DNA of 64,000 nt from Lasioglossum baleicum (taxonomy: Eukaryota > Arthropoda > Insecta > Hymenoptera > Halictidae). The translations under genes and the position numbers were made by a program. Positions 10,101-22,600 of this stretch are shown in pieces. The notes below the pieces were generated by a model. The model had not been told where the DNA came from, ran no database searches, and saw nothing but the letters and a program-made list of their open reading frames with translations. The DNA lies in NCBI RefSeq assembly GCF_051020765.1, contig NW_027469189.1, forward strand, positions 124,001-188,000. The letters are read 5' to 3'. How positions within the stretch are numbered: position 1 is the first letter of the stretch; every line of letters begins with the position of its first letter.

Positions 10101-11004
10101 GGGATGCATCCTTTCGCACGTGTTTTTACTCGACTAGCCTGCGGGATGCATCCTCTCGCACGTGTTTTTGCTCGACTAGCCTGCGGGATGCATCCTCTCG
10201 CACGTGTTTGTGCTCGACTAGCCATGCGCATCCCAAAAAACCTGCACATGCGCATCCCAAAAAACCTGCGCATGCGCATCCCAAAAAACCTGCGCATGCG
10301 CATCCCACAAAACCTGCGTATGCGCATCCCACAAAACCTCGCACGTGTTTTTACTCGACTAGCCTGCGGGATGCATCCTCTCGCACGTGTTTTTGCTCGA
10401 CTAGCCATGCGCATCCCAAAAAACCTGCACATGCGCATCCCAAAAAACCTGCGCATGCGCATCCCACAAAACCTGCGCATGCGCATCCCACAAAACCTCG
10501 CACGTGTTTTTACTCGACTAGCCTGCGGGATGCATCCTCTCGCACGTGTTTTTGCTCGGCTAGCCTGCGGAATGCATCCTCTCGCACGTGTTTTTGCTCG
10601 ACTAGCCATGCGCATCCCAAAAAACCTGCGCATGCGCATCCCACAAAACCTGCGCATGCGCATCCCACAAAACCTCGCACGTGTTTTTACTCGACTAGCC
10701 TGCGGGATGCATCGTCTCGCACGTGTTTTTACTCGACTAGCCTGCGGGATGCATCCTCTCGCACGTGTTTTTGCTCGACTAGCCATGCGCATCCCAAAAA
10801 ACCTGCGCATGCGCATCCCAAAAAATCTGCGCATGCGCATCCCACAAAACCTGCGCATGCGCATCCCACAAAACTTCGCACGTGTTTGTGCTCGACTAGC
10901 CTGCGGGATGCATCCTTTCGCACGTGTTTTTACTCGACTAGCCTGCGGGATGCATCCTCTCGCACGTGTTTGTGCTCGACTAGCCTGCGGGATGCATCCT
11001 CTCG
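10101..11004 (+). repeat. Composite A/B region
   Basis: Short A runs (1 to 3 units) alternate with B runs of 3 to 5 units. Near 10,209 a TTTGTGC-type A unit stands directly before a B run, breaking the usual rule that TTTTTGC precedes B. A five-unit B run occupies about 10,222-10,339. A CACAAAACTTCG junction recurs near 10,868. Confidence 0.85.
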
Positions 11005-11669
11005 CACGTGTTTTTACTCGACTAGCCTGCGGGATGCATCGTCTCGCACGTGTTTTTACTCGACTAGCCTGCGGGATGCATCCTCTCGCACGTGTTTTTG
11101 CTCGACTAGCCATGCGCATCCCAAAAAACCTGCGCATGCGCATCCCAAAAAATCTGCGCATGCGCATCCCACAAAACCTGCGCATGCGCATCCCACAAAA
11201 CCTCGCACGTGTTTGTGCTCGACTAGCCTGCGGGATGCATCCTTTCGCACGTGTTTTTACTCGACTAGCCTGCGGGATGCATCCTCTCGCACGTGTTTTT
11301 GCTCGACTAGCCTGCGGGATGCATCCTCTCGCACGTGTTTTTGCTCGACTAGCCATGCGCATCCCAAAAAACCTGCGCATGCGCATCCCAAAAAATCTGC
11401 GCATGCGCATCCCACAAAACCTGCGCATGCGCATCCCACAAAACCTCGCACGTGTTTGTGCTCGACTAGACTGCGGGATGCATCCTTTCGCACGTGTTTT
11501 TACTCGACTAGCCTGCGGGATGCATCCTCTCGCACGTGTTTTTGCTCGAATAGCCTGCGGGATGCATCCTCTCGCACGTGTTTGTGCTCGACTAGCCTGC
11601 GGGATGCATCCTCTCGCACGTGTTTTTACTCGACTAGCCTGCGGGATGCATCCTCTCGCACGTGTTTTT
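11005..11669 (+). repeat. Higher-order repeat, copy 1 (partial)
   Basis: This is the right part of a repeat found complete at 11,670 and 12,525. It contains two successive four-unit B runs with the CCCAAAAAATC subtype, each followed by a TTTGTGC-type A unit. The offset to the next copy is 855 bp. Confidence 0.8.
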
Positions 11670-12524
11670 GCTACACTAGCCTGCGGGATGCATCCTCTCG
11701 CACGTGTTTTTGCTCGACTAGCCTGCGGGATGCATCCTCTCGCACGTGTTTTTGCTCGACTAGCCATGCGCATCCCAAAAAACCTGCGCATGCGCATCCC
11801 AAAAAACCTGCGCATGCGCATCCCACAAAACCTGCGCATGCGCATCCCACAAAACCTCGCACGTGTTTTTACTCGACTAGCCTGCGGGATGCATCGTCTC
11901 GCACGTGTTTTTACTCGACTAGCCTGCGGGATGCATCCTCTCGCACGTGTTTCTGCTCGACTAGCCATGCGCATCCCAAAAAACCTGCGCATGCGCATCC
12001 CAAAAAATCTGCGCATGCGCATCCCACAAAACCTGCGCATGCGCATCCCACAAAACCTCGCACGTGTTTGTGCTCGACTAGCCTGCGGGATGCATCCTTT
12101 CGCACGTGTTTTTACTCGACTAGCCTGCGGGATGCATCCTCTCGCACGTGTTTTTGCTCGACTAGCCTGCGGGATGCATCCTCTCGCACGTGTTTTTGCT
12201 CGACTAGCCATGCGCATCCCAAAAAACCTGCGCATGCGCATCCCAAAAAATCTGCGCATGCGCATCCCACAAAACCTGCGCATGCGCATCCCACAAAACC
12301 TCGCACGTGTTTGTGCTCGACTAGACTGCGGGATGCATCCTTTCGCACGTGTTTTTACTCGACTAGCCTGCGGGATGCATCCTCTCGCACGTGTTTTTGC
12401 TCGACTAGCCTGCGGGATGCATCCTCTCGCACGTGTTTGTGCTCGACTAGCCTGCGGGATGCATCCTCTCGCACGTGTTTTTACTCGACTAGCCTGCGGG
12501 ATGCATCCTCTCGCACGTGTTTTT
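11670..12524 (+). repeat. Higher-order repeat, copy 2 (855 bp)
   Basis: It begins at a GCTACACTAG unit and ends just before the GCTAGACTAG unit at 12,525. The order is three A units, four B, two A, four B (through a TTTCTGC junction), three A, four B, then A units. Confidence 0.8.
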
Positions 12525-13421
12525 GCTAGACTAGCCTGCGGGATGCATCCTCTCGCACGTGTTTTTGCTCGACTAGCCTGCGGGATGCATCCTCTCGCAC
12601 GTGTTTTTACTCGACTAGCCTGCGGGATGCATCCTCTCGCACGTGTTTTTGCTCGACTAGCCATGCGCATCCCAAAAAACCTGCGCATGCGCATCCCAAA
12701 AAACCTGCGCATGCGCATCCCACAAAACCTGCGCATGCGCATCCCACAAAACCTCGCACGTGTTTTTACTCGACTAGCCTGCGGGATGCATCGTCTCGCA
12801 CGTGTTTTTACTCGACTAGCCTGCGGGATGCATCCTCTCGCACGTGTTTCTGCTCGACTAGCCATGCGCATCCCAAAAAACCTGCGCATGCGCATCCCAA
12901 AAAATCTGCGCATGCGCATCCCACAAAACCTGCGCATGCGCATCCCACAAAACCTCGCACGTGTTTGTGCTCGACTAGCCTGCGGGATGCATCCTTTCGC
13001 ACGTGTTTTTACTCGACTAGCCTGCGGGATGCATCCTCTCGCACGTGTTTTTGCTCGACTAGCCTGCGGGATGCATCCTCTCGCACGTGTTTCTGCTCGA
13101 CTAGCCATGCGCATCCCAAAAAACCTGCGCATGCGCATCCCAAAAAATCTGCGCATGCGCATCCCACAAAACCTGCGCATGCGCATCCCACAAAACCTCG
13201 CACGTGTTTGTGCTCGACTAGACTGCGGGATGCATCCTTTCGCACGTGTTTTTACTCGACTAGCCTGCGGGATTCATCCTCTCGCACGTGTTTTTGCTCG
13301 ACTAGCCTGCGGGATGCATCCTCTCGCACGTGTTTGTGCTCGACTAGCCTGCGGGATGCATCCTCTCGCACGTGTTTTTACTCGACTAGCCTGCGGGATG
13401 CATCCTCTCGCACGTGTTTTT
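12525..13421 (+). repeat. Higher-order repeat, copy 3 (897 bp)
   Basis: It runs from the GCTAGACTAG unit at 12,525 to the next one at 13,422. It has the same order as copy 2 plus one extra A unit (42 bp) at the start. TTTCTGC junctions occur near 12,849 and 13,093; copy 2 has only one. Confidence 0.8.
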
Positions 13422-13989
13422 GCTAGACTAGCCAGCGGGATGCATCCTCTCGCACGTGTTTTTGCTCGACTAGCCTGCGGGATGCATCCTCTCGCACGTG
13501 TTTTTACTCGACTAGCCTGCGGGATGCATCCTCTCGCACGTGTTTTTACTCGACTACCCTGCGGGATGCATCCTCTCGCACGTGTTTTTGCTCGACTAGC
13601 CATGCGCATCCCAAAAAACCTGCGCATGCGCATCCCACAAAACCTGCGCATGCGCATCCCACAAAACCTCGCACGTGTTTTTACTCGACTAGCCTGCGGG
13701 ATGCATCCTCCCGCACGTGTTTTTACTCGACTAGCCTGCGGGATGCATCCTCTCGCACGTGTTTTTGCTCGACTAGCCATGCGCATCCCAAAAAACCTGC
13801 ACATGCGCATCCCAAAAAACCTGCGCATGCGCATCCCACAAAACCTGCGCATGCGCATCCCACAAAACCTCGCACGTGTTTTTACTCGACTAGCCTGCGG
13901 GATGCATCATCTCGCACGTGTTTTTACTCGACTAGCCTGCGGGATGCATCCTCTCGCACGTGTTTTTACTCGACTAGCCTGCGGGATGC
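13422..13989 (+). repeat. Composite A/B region
   Basis: A runs with a TAGCCAGCGGG unit and a TACCC unit are followed by B runs of three and four units. One A unit carries CCTCCCGC near 13,711. ATCATCTCG, a variant of the ATCCTCTCG step, lies near 13,907. Confidence 0.85.
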
Positions 13990-16900
13990 ATCCTCTCGCA
14001 CGTGTTTTTACTCGACTAGCCTGCGGGATGCATCCTCCCGCACGTGTTTTTACTCCACTAGCCTGCGGGATGCATCCTCTCGCACGTGTTTTTACTCGAC
14101 TAGCCTGCGGGATGCATCCTCTCGCACGTGTTTGTGCTCGACTAGCCTGCGGGATGCATCCTCTCGCACGTGTTTTTACTCGACTAGCCTGCGGGATGCA
14201 TCCTCTCGCACGTGTTTTTGCTAGACTAGCCTGCGGGATGCATCCTCTCGCACGTGTTTTTGCTCGACTAGCCTGCGGGATGCATCCTCTCGCACGTGTT
14301 TTTGCTCGACTAGCCATGCGCATCCCAAAAAACCTGCGCATGCGCATCCCAAAAAACCTGCGCATGCGCATCCCACAAAACCTGCGCATGCGCATCCCAC
14401 AAAACCTCGCACGTGTTTTTACTCGACTAGCCTGCGGGATGCATCGTCTCGCACGTGTTTTTGCTCGACTAGCCTGCGGGATGCATCCTCTCGCACGTGT
14501 TTTTGCTCGACTAGCCTGCGGGATGCATCCTCTCGCACGTGTTTTTACTCGACTAGCCTGCGGGATGCATCCTCTCGCATGTGTTTTTACTCGACTAGCC
14601 TGCGGGAAGCATCCTCTTGCACGTGTTTTTACTCGACTACCCTGCGGGATGCATCCTCTCGCACGTGTTTTTACTCGACTAGCCTGCGGGATGCATCCTC
14701 TCGCACGTGTTTTTGCTCGACTAGCCATGCGCATCCCAAAAAACCTGCACATGCGCATCCCAAAAAACCTGCGCATGCGCATCCCACAAAACCTGCGCAT
14801 GCGCATCCCACAAAACCTGGCACGTGTTTTTACTCGACTAGCCTGCGGGATGCATCCTCTCGCACGTGTTTTTGCTCGGCTAGCCTGCGGGATGCATCCT
14901 CTCGCACGTGTTTTTGCTCGACTAGCCATGCGCATCCCAAAAAACCTGCGCATGCGCATCCCAAAAAATCTGCGCATGCGCATCCCACAAAACCTCGCAC
15001 GTGTTTGTGCTCGACTAGCCTGCGGGATGCATCCTTTCGCACGTGTTTTTACTCGACTAGCCTGCGGGATGCATCCTCTCGCACGTGTTTTTGCTCGACT
15101 AGCCTGCGGGATGCATCCTCTCGCACGTGTTTTTACTCGACTACCCTGCGGGATGCATCCTCTCGCACGTGTTTTTGCTCGACTAGTCATGCGCATCCCA
15201 AAAAACCTGCGCATGCGCATCCCAAAAAACCTGCGCATGCGCATCCCACAAAACCTGCGCATGCGCATCCCACAAAACCTCGCACGTGTTTTTACTCGAC
15301 TAGCCTGCGGGATGCATCCTCTCGCACGTGTTTTTACTCGACTAGCCTGCGGGATGCATCCTCTCGCACGTGTTTTTGCTCGACTAGCCATGCGCATCCC
15401 AAAAAACCTGCACATGCGCATCCCAAAAAACCTGCGCATGCGCATCCCACAAAACCTGCGCATGCGTATCCCACAAAACCTCGCACGTGTTTTTACTCGA
15501 CTAGCCTGCGGGATGCATCCTCTCGCACGTGTTTTTACTCGACTAGCCTGCGGGATGCATCCTCTCGCACGTGTTTTTGCTCGACTAGCCATGCGCATCC
15601 CAAAAAACCTGCACATGCGCATCCCAAAAAACCTGCGCATGCGCATCCCACAAAACCTGCGCATGCGCATCCCACAAAACCTCGCACGTGTTTTTACTCG
15701 ACTAGCCTGCGGGATGCATCCTCTCGCACGTGTTTTTGCTCGGCTAGCCTGCGGGATGCATCCTCTCGCACGTGTTTTTGCTCGACTAGCCATGCGCATC
15801 CCAAAAAACCTGCGCATGCGCATCCCAAAAAACCTGCGCATGCGCATCCCAAAAAACCTGCGCATGCGCATCCCACAAATCCTCGCACGTGTTTTTACTC
15901 GACTAGCCTGCGGGATGCATCCTCTCGCACGTGTTTTTACTCGACTAGCCTACGGGATGCATCCTCTCGCACGTGTTTTTACTCGACTAGCCTGCGGGAT
16001 GCATCGTCTCGCACGTGTTTTTACTCGACTAGCCTGCGGGATGCATCCTCTCGCACGTGTTTTTGCTCGACTAGCCATGCGCATCCCAAAAAACCTGCGC
16101 ATGCGCATCCCAAAAAATCTGCGCATGCGCATCCCACAAAACCTGCGCATGCGCATCCCACAAAACCTCGCACGTGTTTGTGCTCGACTAGCCTGCGGGA
16201 TGCATCCTTTCGCACGTGTTTTTACTCGACTAGCCTGCGGGATGCATCCTCTCGCACGTGTTTTTGCTCGACTAGCCTGCGGGATGCATCCTCTCGCACG
16301 TGTTTTTGCTCGACTAGCCATGCGCATCCCAAAAAACCTGCGCATGCGCATCCCAAAAAATCTGCGCATGCGCATCCCACAAAACCTGCGCATGCGCATC
16401 CCACAAAACCTCGCACGTGTTTGTGCTCGACTAGACTGCGGGATGCATCCTTTCGCACGTGTTTTTACTCGACTAGCCTGCGGGATGCATCCTCTCGCAC
16501 GTGTTTTTGCTCGACTAGCCTGCGGGATGCATCCTCTCGCACGTGTTTGTGCTCGACTAGCCTGCGGGATGCATCCTCTCGCACGTGTTTTTACTCGACT
16601 AGCCTGCGGGATGCATCCTCTCGCACGTGTTTTTGCTCGACTAGCCTGCGGGATGCATCCTCTCGCACGTGTTTTTGCTCGACTAGCCTGCGGGATGCAT
16701 CCTCTCGCACGTGTTTTTACTCGACTAGCCTGCGGGATGCATCCTCTCGCACGTGTTTTTACTCGACTACCCTGATGGATGCATCCTCTCGCATGTATTT
16801 TTGCTCGACTAGCCATGCGCATCCCAAAAAACCTGCGCATGCGCATCCCAAAAAACCTGCGCATGCGCATCCCACAAAACCTGCGCATGCGCATCCCACA

Positions 16901-19265
16901 AAACCTCGCACGTGTTTTTACTCGACTAGCCTGCGGGATGCATCCTCTCGCACGTGTTTTTACTCGACTAGCCTGCGGGATGCATCCTCTCGCACGTGTT
17001 TGTGCTCGACTAGCCTGCGGGATGCATCCTCTCGCACGTGTTTTTACTCGACTAGCCTGCGGGATGCATCCTCTCGCACGTGTTTTTGCTCGACTAGCCT
17101 GCGGGATGCATCCTCTCGCACGTGTTTTTGCTCGACTAGCCTGCGGGATGCATCCTCTCGCACGTGTTTTTGCTCGACTAGCCTGCGGGATGCATCCTCT
17201 CGCACGTGTTTTTACTCGACTATCCTGCGGGATGCATCCTCTCGCACGTGTTTTTACTCGACTACCCTGCGGGATGCATCCTCTCGCACGTGTTTTTGCT
17301 CGACTAGCCATGCGCATCCCAAAAAACCTGCGCATGCGCATCCCACAAAACCTGCGTATGCGCATCCCACAAAACCTCGCACGTGTTTTTACTCGACTAG
17401 CCTGCGGGATGCATCCTCTCGCACGTGTTTTTACTCGACTAGCCTGCGGGATGCATCCTCTCGCACGTGTTTTTGCTCGACTGGCCATGCGCATCCCAAA
17501 AAACCTGCCCATGCGCATCCCAAAAAACCTGCGCATGCGCATCCCACAAAACCTCGCACGTGTTATTACTCGACTAGCCTGCGGGATGCATCCTCTCGCA
17601 CGTGTTTTTGCTCGGCTAGCCTGCGGGATGCATCCTCTCGCACGTGTTTTTGCTCGACTAGCCATGCGCATCCCAAAAAACCTGCGCATGCGCATCCCAC
17701 AAAACCTCGCACGTGTTTTTACTCGACTAGCCTGCGGGATGCATCCTCTCGCACGTGTTTTTGCTCGGCTAGCCTGCGGGATGCATCCTCTCGCACGTGT
17801 TTTTGCTCGACTAGCCATGCGCATCCCAAAAAACCTGCGCATGCGCATCCCACAAAACCTCGCACGTGTTTTTACTCGACTAGCCTGCGGGATGCATCCT
17901 CTCGCACGTGTTTTTACTCGACTAGCCTGCGGGATGCATCCTCTCGCACGTGTTTTTACTCGACTAGCCTGCGGGATGCATCGTCTCGCACGTGTTTTTA
18001 CTCGACTAGCCTGCGGAATGCATCCTCTCGCACGTGTTTTTGCTCGACTAGCCATGCGCATCCCAAAAAACCTGCGCATGCGCATCCCAAAAAATCTGCG
18101 CATGCGCATCCCACAAAACCTGCGCATGCGCATCCCACAAAACCTCGCACGTGTTTGTGCTCGACTAGCCTGCGGGATGCATCCTTTCGCACGTGTTTTT
18201 ACTCGACTAGCCTGCGGGATGCATCGTCTCGCACGTGTTTTTACTCGACTAGCCTGCGGGATGCATCCTCTCGCACGTGTTTTTGCTCGACTAGCCATGC
18301 GCATCCCAAAAAACCTGCGCATGCGCATCCCAAAAAATCTGCGCATGCGCATCCCACAAAACCTGCGCATGCGCATCCCACAAAACCTCGCACGTGTTTG
18401 TGCTCGACTAGCCTGCGGGATGCATCCTCTCGCACGTGTTTTTACTCGACTAGCCTGCGGGATGCATCCTCTCGCACGTGTTTTTACTCGACTAGCCTGC
18501 AGGATGCATCCTCTCGCACGTGTTTTTACTCGACTAGCCTGCGGGATGCATCCTCTCGCACGTGTTTTTGCTCGACTAGCCTGCGGGATGCAACCTCTCG
18601 CACGTGTTTTTGCTCGACTAGCCTGCGGGATGCACCCTCTCGCACGTGTTTTTGCTCGACTAGCCTGCGGGATGCATCCTCTCGCGCGTGTTTTTGCTCG
18701 ACTAGCCTGCGGGATGCATCCTCTCGCACGTGTTTTTACTCGACTACCCTGCGGGATGCATACTCTCGCACGTGTTTTTGCTCGACTAGCCATGCGCATC
18801 CCAAAAAACCTGCGCATGCGCATCCCAAAAAACCTGCGCATGCGCATCCCACAAAACCTCGCACGTGTTTTTTCTCGACTAGCCTGCGAGATGCATCCTC
18901 TCGCACGTGTTTTTGCTCGACTAGCCATGCGCATCCCAAAAAACCTGCGCATGCGCATCCCACAAAACCTCGCACGTGTTTATGCTCGACTAGCCTGCGG
19001 GATGCATCCTTTCGCACGTGTTTTTGCTCGACTAGCCTGCGGGATGCATCCTCTCGCACGTGTTTTTGCTCGACTAGCCTGCGGGATGCATCCTCTCGCA
19101 CGTGTTTTTGCTCGACTAGCCATGCGCATCCCAAAAAACCTGCGCATGCGCATCCCAAAAAATCTGCGCTTGCGCATCCCACAAAACCTGCGCATGCGCA
19201 TCCCACAAAACCTCGCACGTGTTTGTGCTCGACTAGCCTGCGGGATGCATCCTTTCGCACGTGTT
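13990..19265 (+). repeat. Segment X, copy 1 (~5.3 kb)
   Basis: This is the first of four related segments. Its marks are CCTCCCGC with ACTCCACTAG (14,034), CATGTGTTT (14,579), GCTCGACTAGTC (near 15,181), CCTGATGGAT with CATGTATTT (16,771), CTGGCC before a B run (17,481), T6 in GTTTTTTCTCG (18,867) and GCGCTTGCG (19,166). All recur in copy 2 at offsets of 5,703, then 5,940, then 5,964 bp. The TGA in CCTGATGG is one of only two independent stops in the MHPL frame over about 50 kb. Confidence 0.88.
18200..18425 (+). repeat. Patch differing from segment X copy 2: likely gene conversion
   Basis: Flanking marks on both sides keep the 5,964-bp offset to copy 2 (17,998 with 23,962; 18,526 with 24,490). 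Inside the patch the unit types differ without any length change. Here the order is ATCGTC unit, TTTTTGCTCGAC junction, B run, TTTGTGC unit. At 24,164-24,389 it is CTGCGAGATG, TTTTTGCCCGAC junction, B run, TTTTTAC unit. Equal length with swapped variants fits non-reciprocal exchange with another array copy. Confidence 0.65.
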
Positions 19266-19692
19266 TTTGCTAGACTAGCCTGCGGGATGCATCCTCTCGC
19301 ACGTGTTTTTGCTCGACTAGCCTGCGGGATGCATCCTCTCGCACGTGTTTTTGCTCGACTAGCCATGCGCATCCCAAAAAACCTGCGCATGCGCATCCCA
19401 AAAAACCTGCGCATGCGCATCCCACAAAACCTGCGCATGCGCATCCCACAAAACCTCGCACGTGTTTTTACTCGACTAGCCTGCGGGATGCATCGTCTCG
19501 CACGTGTTTTTACTCGACTAGCCTGCGGGATGCATCCTCTCGCACGTGTTTCTGCTCGACTAGCCATGCGCATCCCAAAAAACCTGCGCATGCGCATCCC
19601 AAAAAATCTGCGCATGCGCATCCCACAAAACCTGCGCATGCGCATCCCACAAAACCTCGCACGTGTTTGTGCTCGACTAGCCTGCGGGATGC
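19266..19692 (+). repeat. Linker between the X copies
   Basis: It starts with a GCTAGACTAG unit and contains two four-unit B runs joined through ATCGTC and TTTCTGC A units. The arrangement matches the start of the 12,525 higher-order repeat, so this linker looks like a displaced copy of that repeat. Confidence 0.7.
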
Positions 19693-22600
19693 ATCCTCTC
19701 GCACGTGTTTTTACTCGACTAGCCTGCGGGATGCATCCTCCCGCACGTGTTTTTACTCCACTAGCCTGCGGGATGCATCCTCTCGCACGTGTTTTTACTC
19801 GACTAGCCTGCGGGATGCATCCTCTCGCACGTGTTTGTGCTCGACTAGCCTGCGGGATGCATCCTCTCGCACGTGTTTTTACTCGACTAGCCTGCGGGAT
19901 GCATCCTCTCGCACGTGTTTTTGCTAGACTAGCCTGCGGGATGCATCCTCTCGCACGTGTTTTTGCTCGACTAGCCTGCGGGATGCATCCTCTCGCACGT
20001 GTTTTTGCTCGACTAGCCATGCGCATCCCAAAAAACCTGCGCATGCGCATCCCAAAAAACCTGCGCATGCGCATCCCACAAAACCTGCGCATGCGCATCC
20101 CACAAAACCTCGCACGTGTTTTTACTCGACTAGCCTGCGGGATGCATCGTCTCGCACGTGTTTTTGCTCGACTAGCCTGCGGGATGCATCCTCTCGCACG
20201 TGTTTTTGCTCGACTAGCCTGCGGGATGCATCCTCTCGCACGTGTTTTTACTCGACTAGCCTGCGGGATGCATCCTCTCGCATGTGTTTTTACTCGACTA
20301 GCCTGCGGGAAGCATCCTCTTGCACGTGTTTTTACTCGACTACCCTGCGGGATGCATCCTCTCGCACGTGTTTTTACTCGACTAGCCTGCGGGATGCATC
20401 CTCTCGCACGTGTTTTTGCTCGACTAGCCATGCGCATCCCAAAAAACCTGCACATGCGCATCCCAAAAAACCTGCGCATGCGCATCCCACAAAACCTGCG
20501 CATGCGCATCCCACAAAACCTGGCACGTGTTTTTACTCGACTAGCCTGCGGGATGCATCCTCTCGCACGTGTTTTTGCTCGGCTAGCCTGCGGGATGCAT
20601 CCTCTCGCACGTGTTTTTGCTCGACTAGCCATGCGCATCCCAAAAAACCTGCGCATGCGCATCCCACAAGACCTCACACGTGTTTTTACTCGACTAGCCT
20701 GCGGGATGAATCCTCTCGCACGTGTTTTTACTCGACTAGCCTGCGGGATGCATCCTCTCGCACGTGTTTTTACTCGACTAGGCTGCGGGATGCATCGTCT
20801 CGCGCGTGTTTTTACTCGACTAGCCTGCGGGATGCATCCTCTCGCACGTGTTTTTGCTCGACTAGCCATGCGCATCCCAAAAAACCTGCGCATGCGCATC
20901 CCAAAAAATCTGCGCATGCGCATCCCACAAAACCTCGCACGTGTTTGTGCTCGACTAGCCTGCGGGATGCATCCTTTCGCACGTGTTTTTACTCGACTAG
21001 CCTGCGGGATGCATCCTCTCGCACGTGTTTTTGCTCGACTAGCCTGCGGGATGCATCCTCTCGCACGTGTTTTTACTCGACTACCCTGCGGGATGCATCC
21101 TCTCGCACGTGTTTTTGCTCGACTAGTCATGCGCATCCCAAAAAACCTGCGCATGCGCATCCCAAAAAACCTGCGCATGCGCATCCCACAAAACCTGCGC
21201 ATGCGCATCCCACAAAACCTCGCACGTGTTTTTACTCGACTAGCCTGCGGGATGCATCCTCTCGCACGTGTTTTTACTCGACTAGCCTGCGGGATGCATC
21301 CTCTCGCACGTGTTTTTGCTCGACTAGCCATGCGCATCCCAAAAAACCTGCACATGCGCATCCCAAAAAACCTGCGCATGCGCATCCCACAAAACCTGCG
21401 CATGCGTATCCCACAAAACCTCGCACGTGTTTTTACTCGACTAGCCTGCGGGATGCATCCTCTCGCACGTGTTTTTACTCGACTAGCCTGCGGGATGCAT
21501 CCTCTCGCACGTGTTTTTGCTCGACTAGCCATGCGCATCCCAAAAAACCTGCACATGCGCATCCCAAAAAACCTGCGCATGCGCATCCCACAAAACCTGC
21601 GCATGCGCATCCCACAAAACCTCGCACGTGTTTTTACTCGACTAGCCTGCGGGATGCATCCTCTCGCACGTGTTTTTGCTCGGCTAGCCTGCGGGATGCA
21701 TCCTCTCGCACGTGTTTTTGCTCGACTAGCCATGCGCATCCCAAAAAACCTGCGCATGCGCATCCCAAAAAACCTGCGCATGCGCATCCCAAAAAACCTG
21801 CGCATGCGCATCCCACAAATCCTCGCACGTGTTTTTACTCGACTAGCCTGCGGGATGCATCCTCTCGCACGTGTTTTTACTCGACTAGCCTACGGGATGC
21901 ATCCTCTCGCACGTGTTTTTACTCGACTAGCCTGCGGGATGCATCGTCTCGCACGTGTTTTTACTCGACTAGCCTGCGGGATGCATCCTCTCGCACGTGT
22001 TTTTGCTCGACTAGCCATGCGCATCCCAAAAAACCTGCGCATGCGCATCCCAAAAAATCTGCGCATGCGCATCCCACAAAACCTGCGCATGCGCATCCCA
22101 CAAAACCTCGCACGTGTTTGTGCTCGACTAGCCTGCGGGATGCATCCTTTCGCACGTGTTTTTACTCGACTAGCCTGCGGGATGCATCCTCTCGCACGTG
22201 TTTTTGCTCGACTAGCCTGCGGGATGCATCCTCTCGCACGTGTTTTTGCTCGACTAGCCATGCGCATCCCAAAAAACCTGCGCATGCGCATCCCAAAAAA
22301 TCTGCGCATGCGCATCCCACAAAACCTGCGCATGCGCATCCCACAAAACCTCGCACGTGTTTGTGCTCGACTAGACTGCGGGATGCATCCTTTCGCACGT
22401 GTTTTTACTCGACTAGCCTGCGGGATGCATCCTCTCGCACGTGTTTTTGCTCGACTAGCCTGCGGGATGCATCCTCTCGCACGTGTTTGTGCTCGACTAG
22501 CCTGCGGGATGCATCCTCTCGCACGTGTTTTTACTCGACTAGCCTGCGGGATGCATCCTCTCGCACGTGTTTTTGCTCGACTAGCCTGCGGGATGCATCC

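Noticed and set aside
16771..16800. CCTGATGGATGCATCC with ATG as a new gene start (also 22,711 and 39,328)
   Set aside because: It is a variant A unit copied with segment X. The open frame after it is ordinary satellite.
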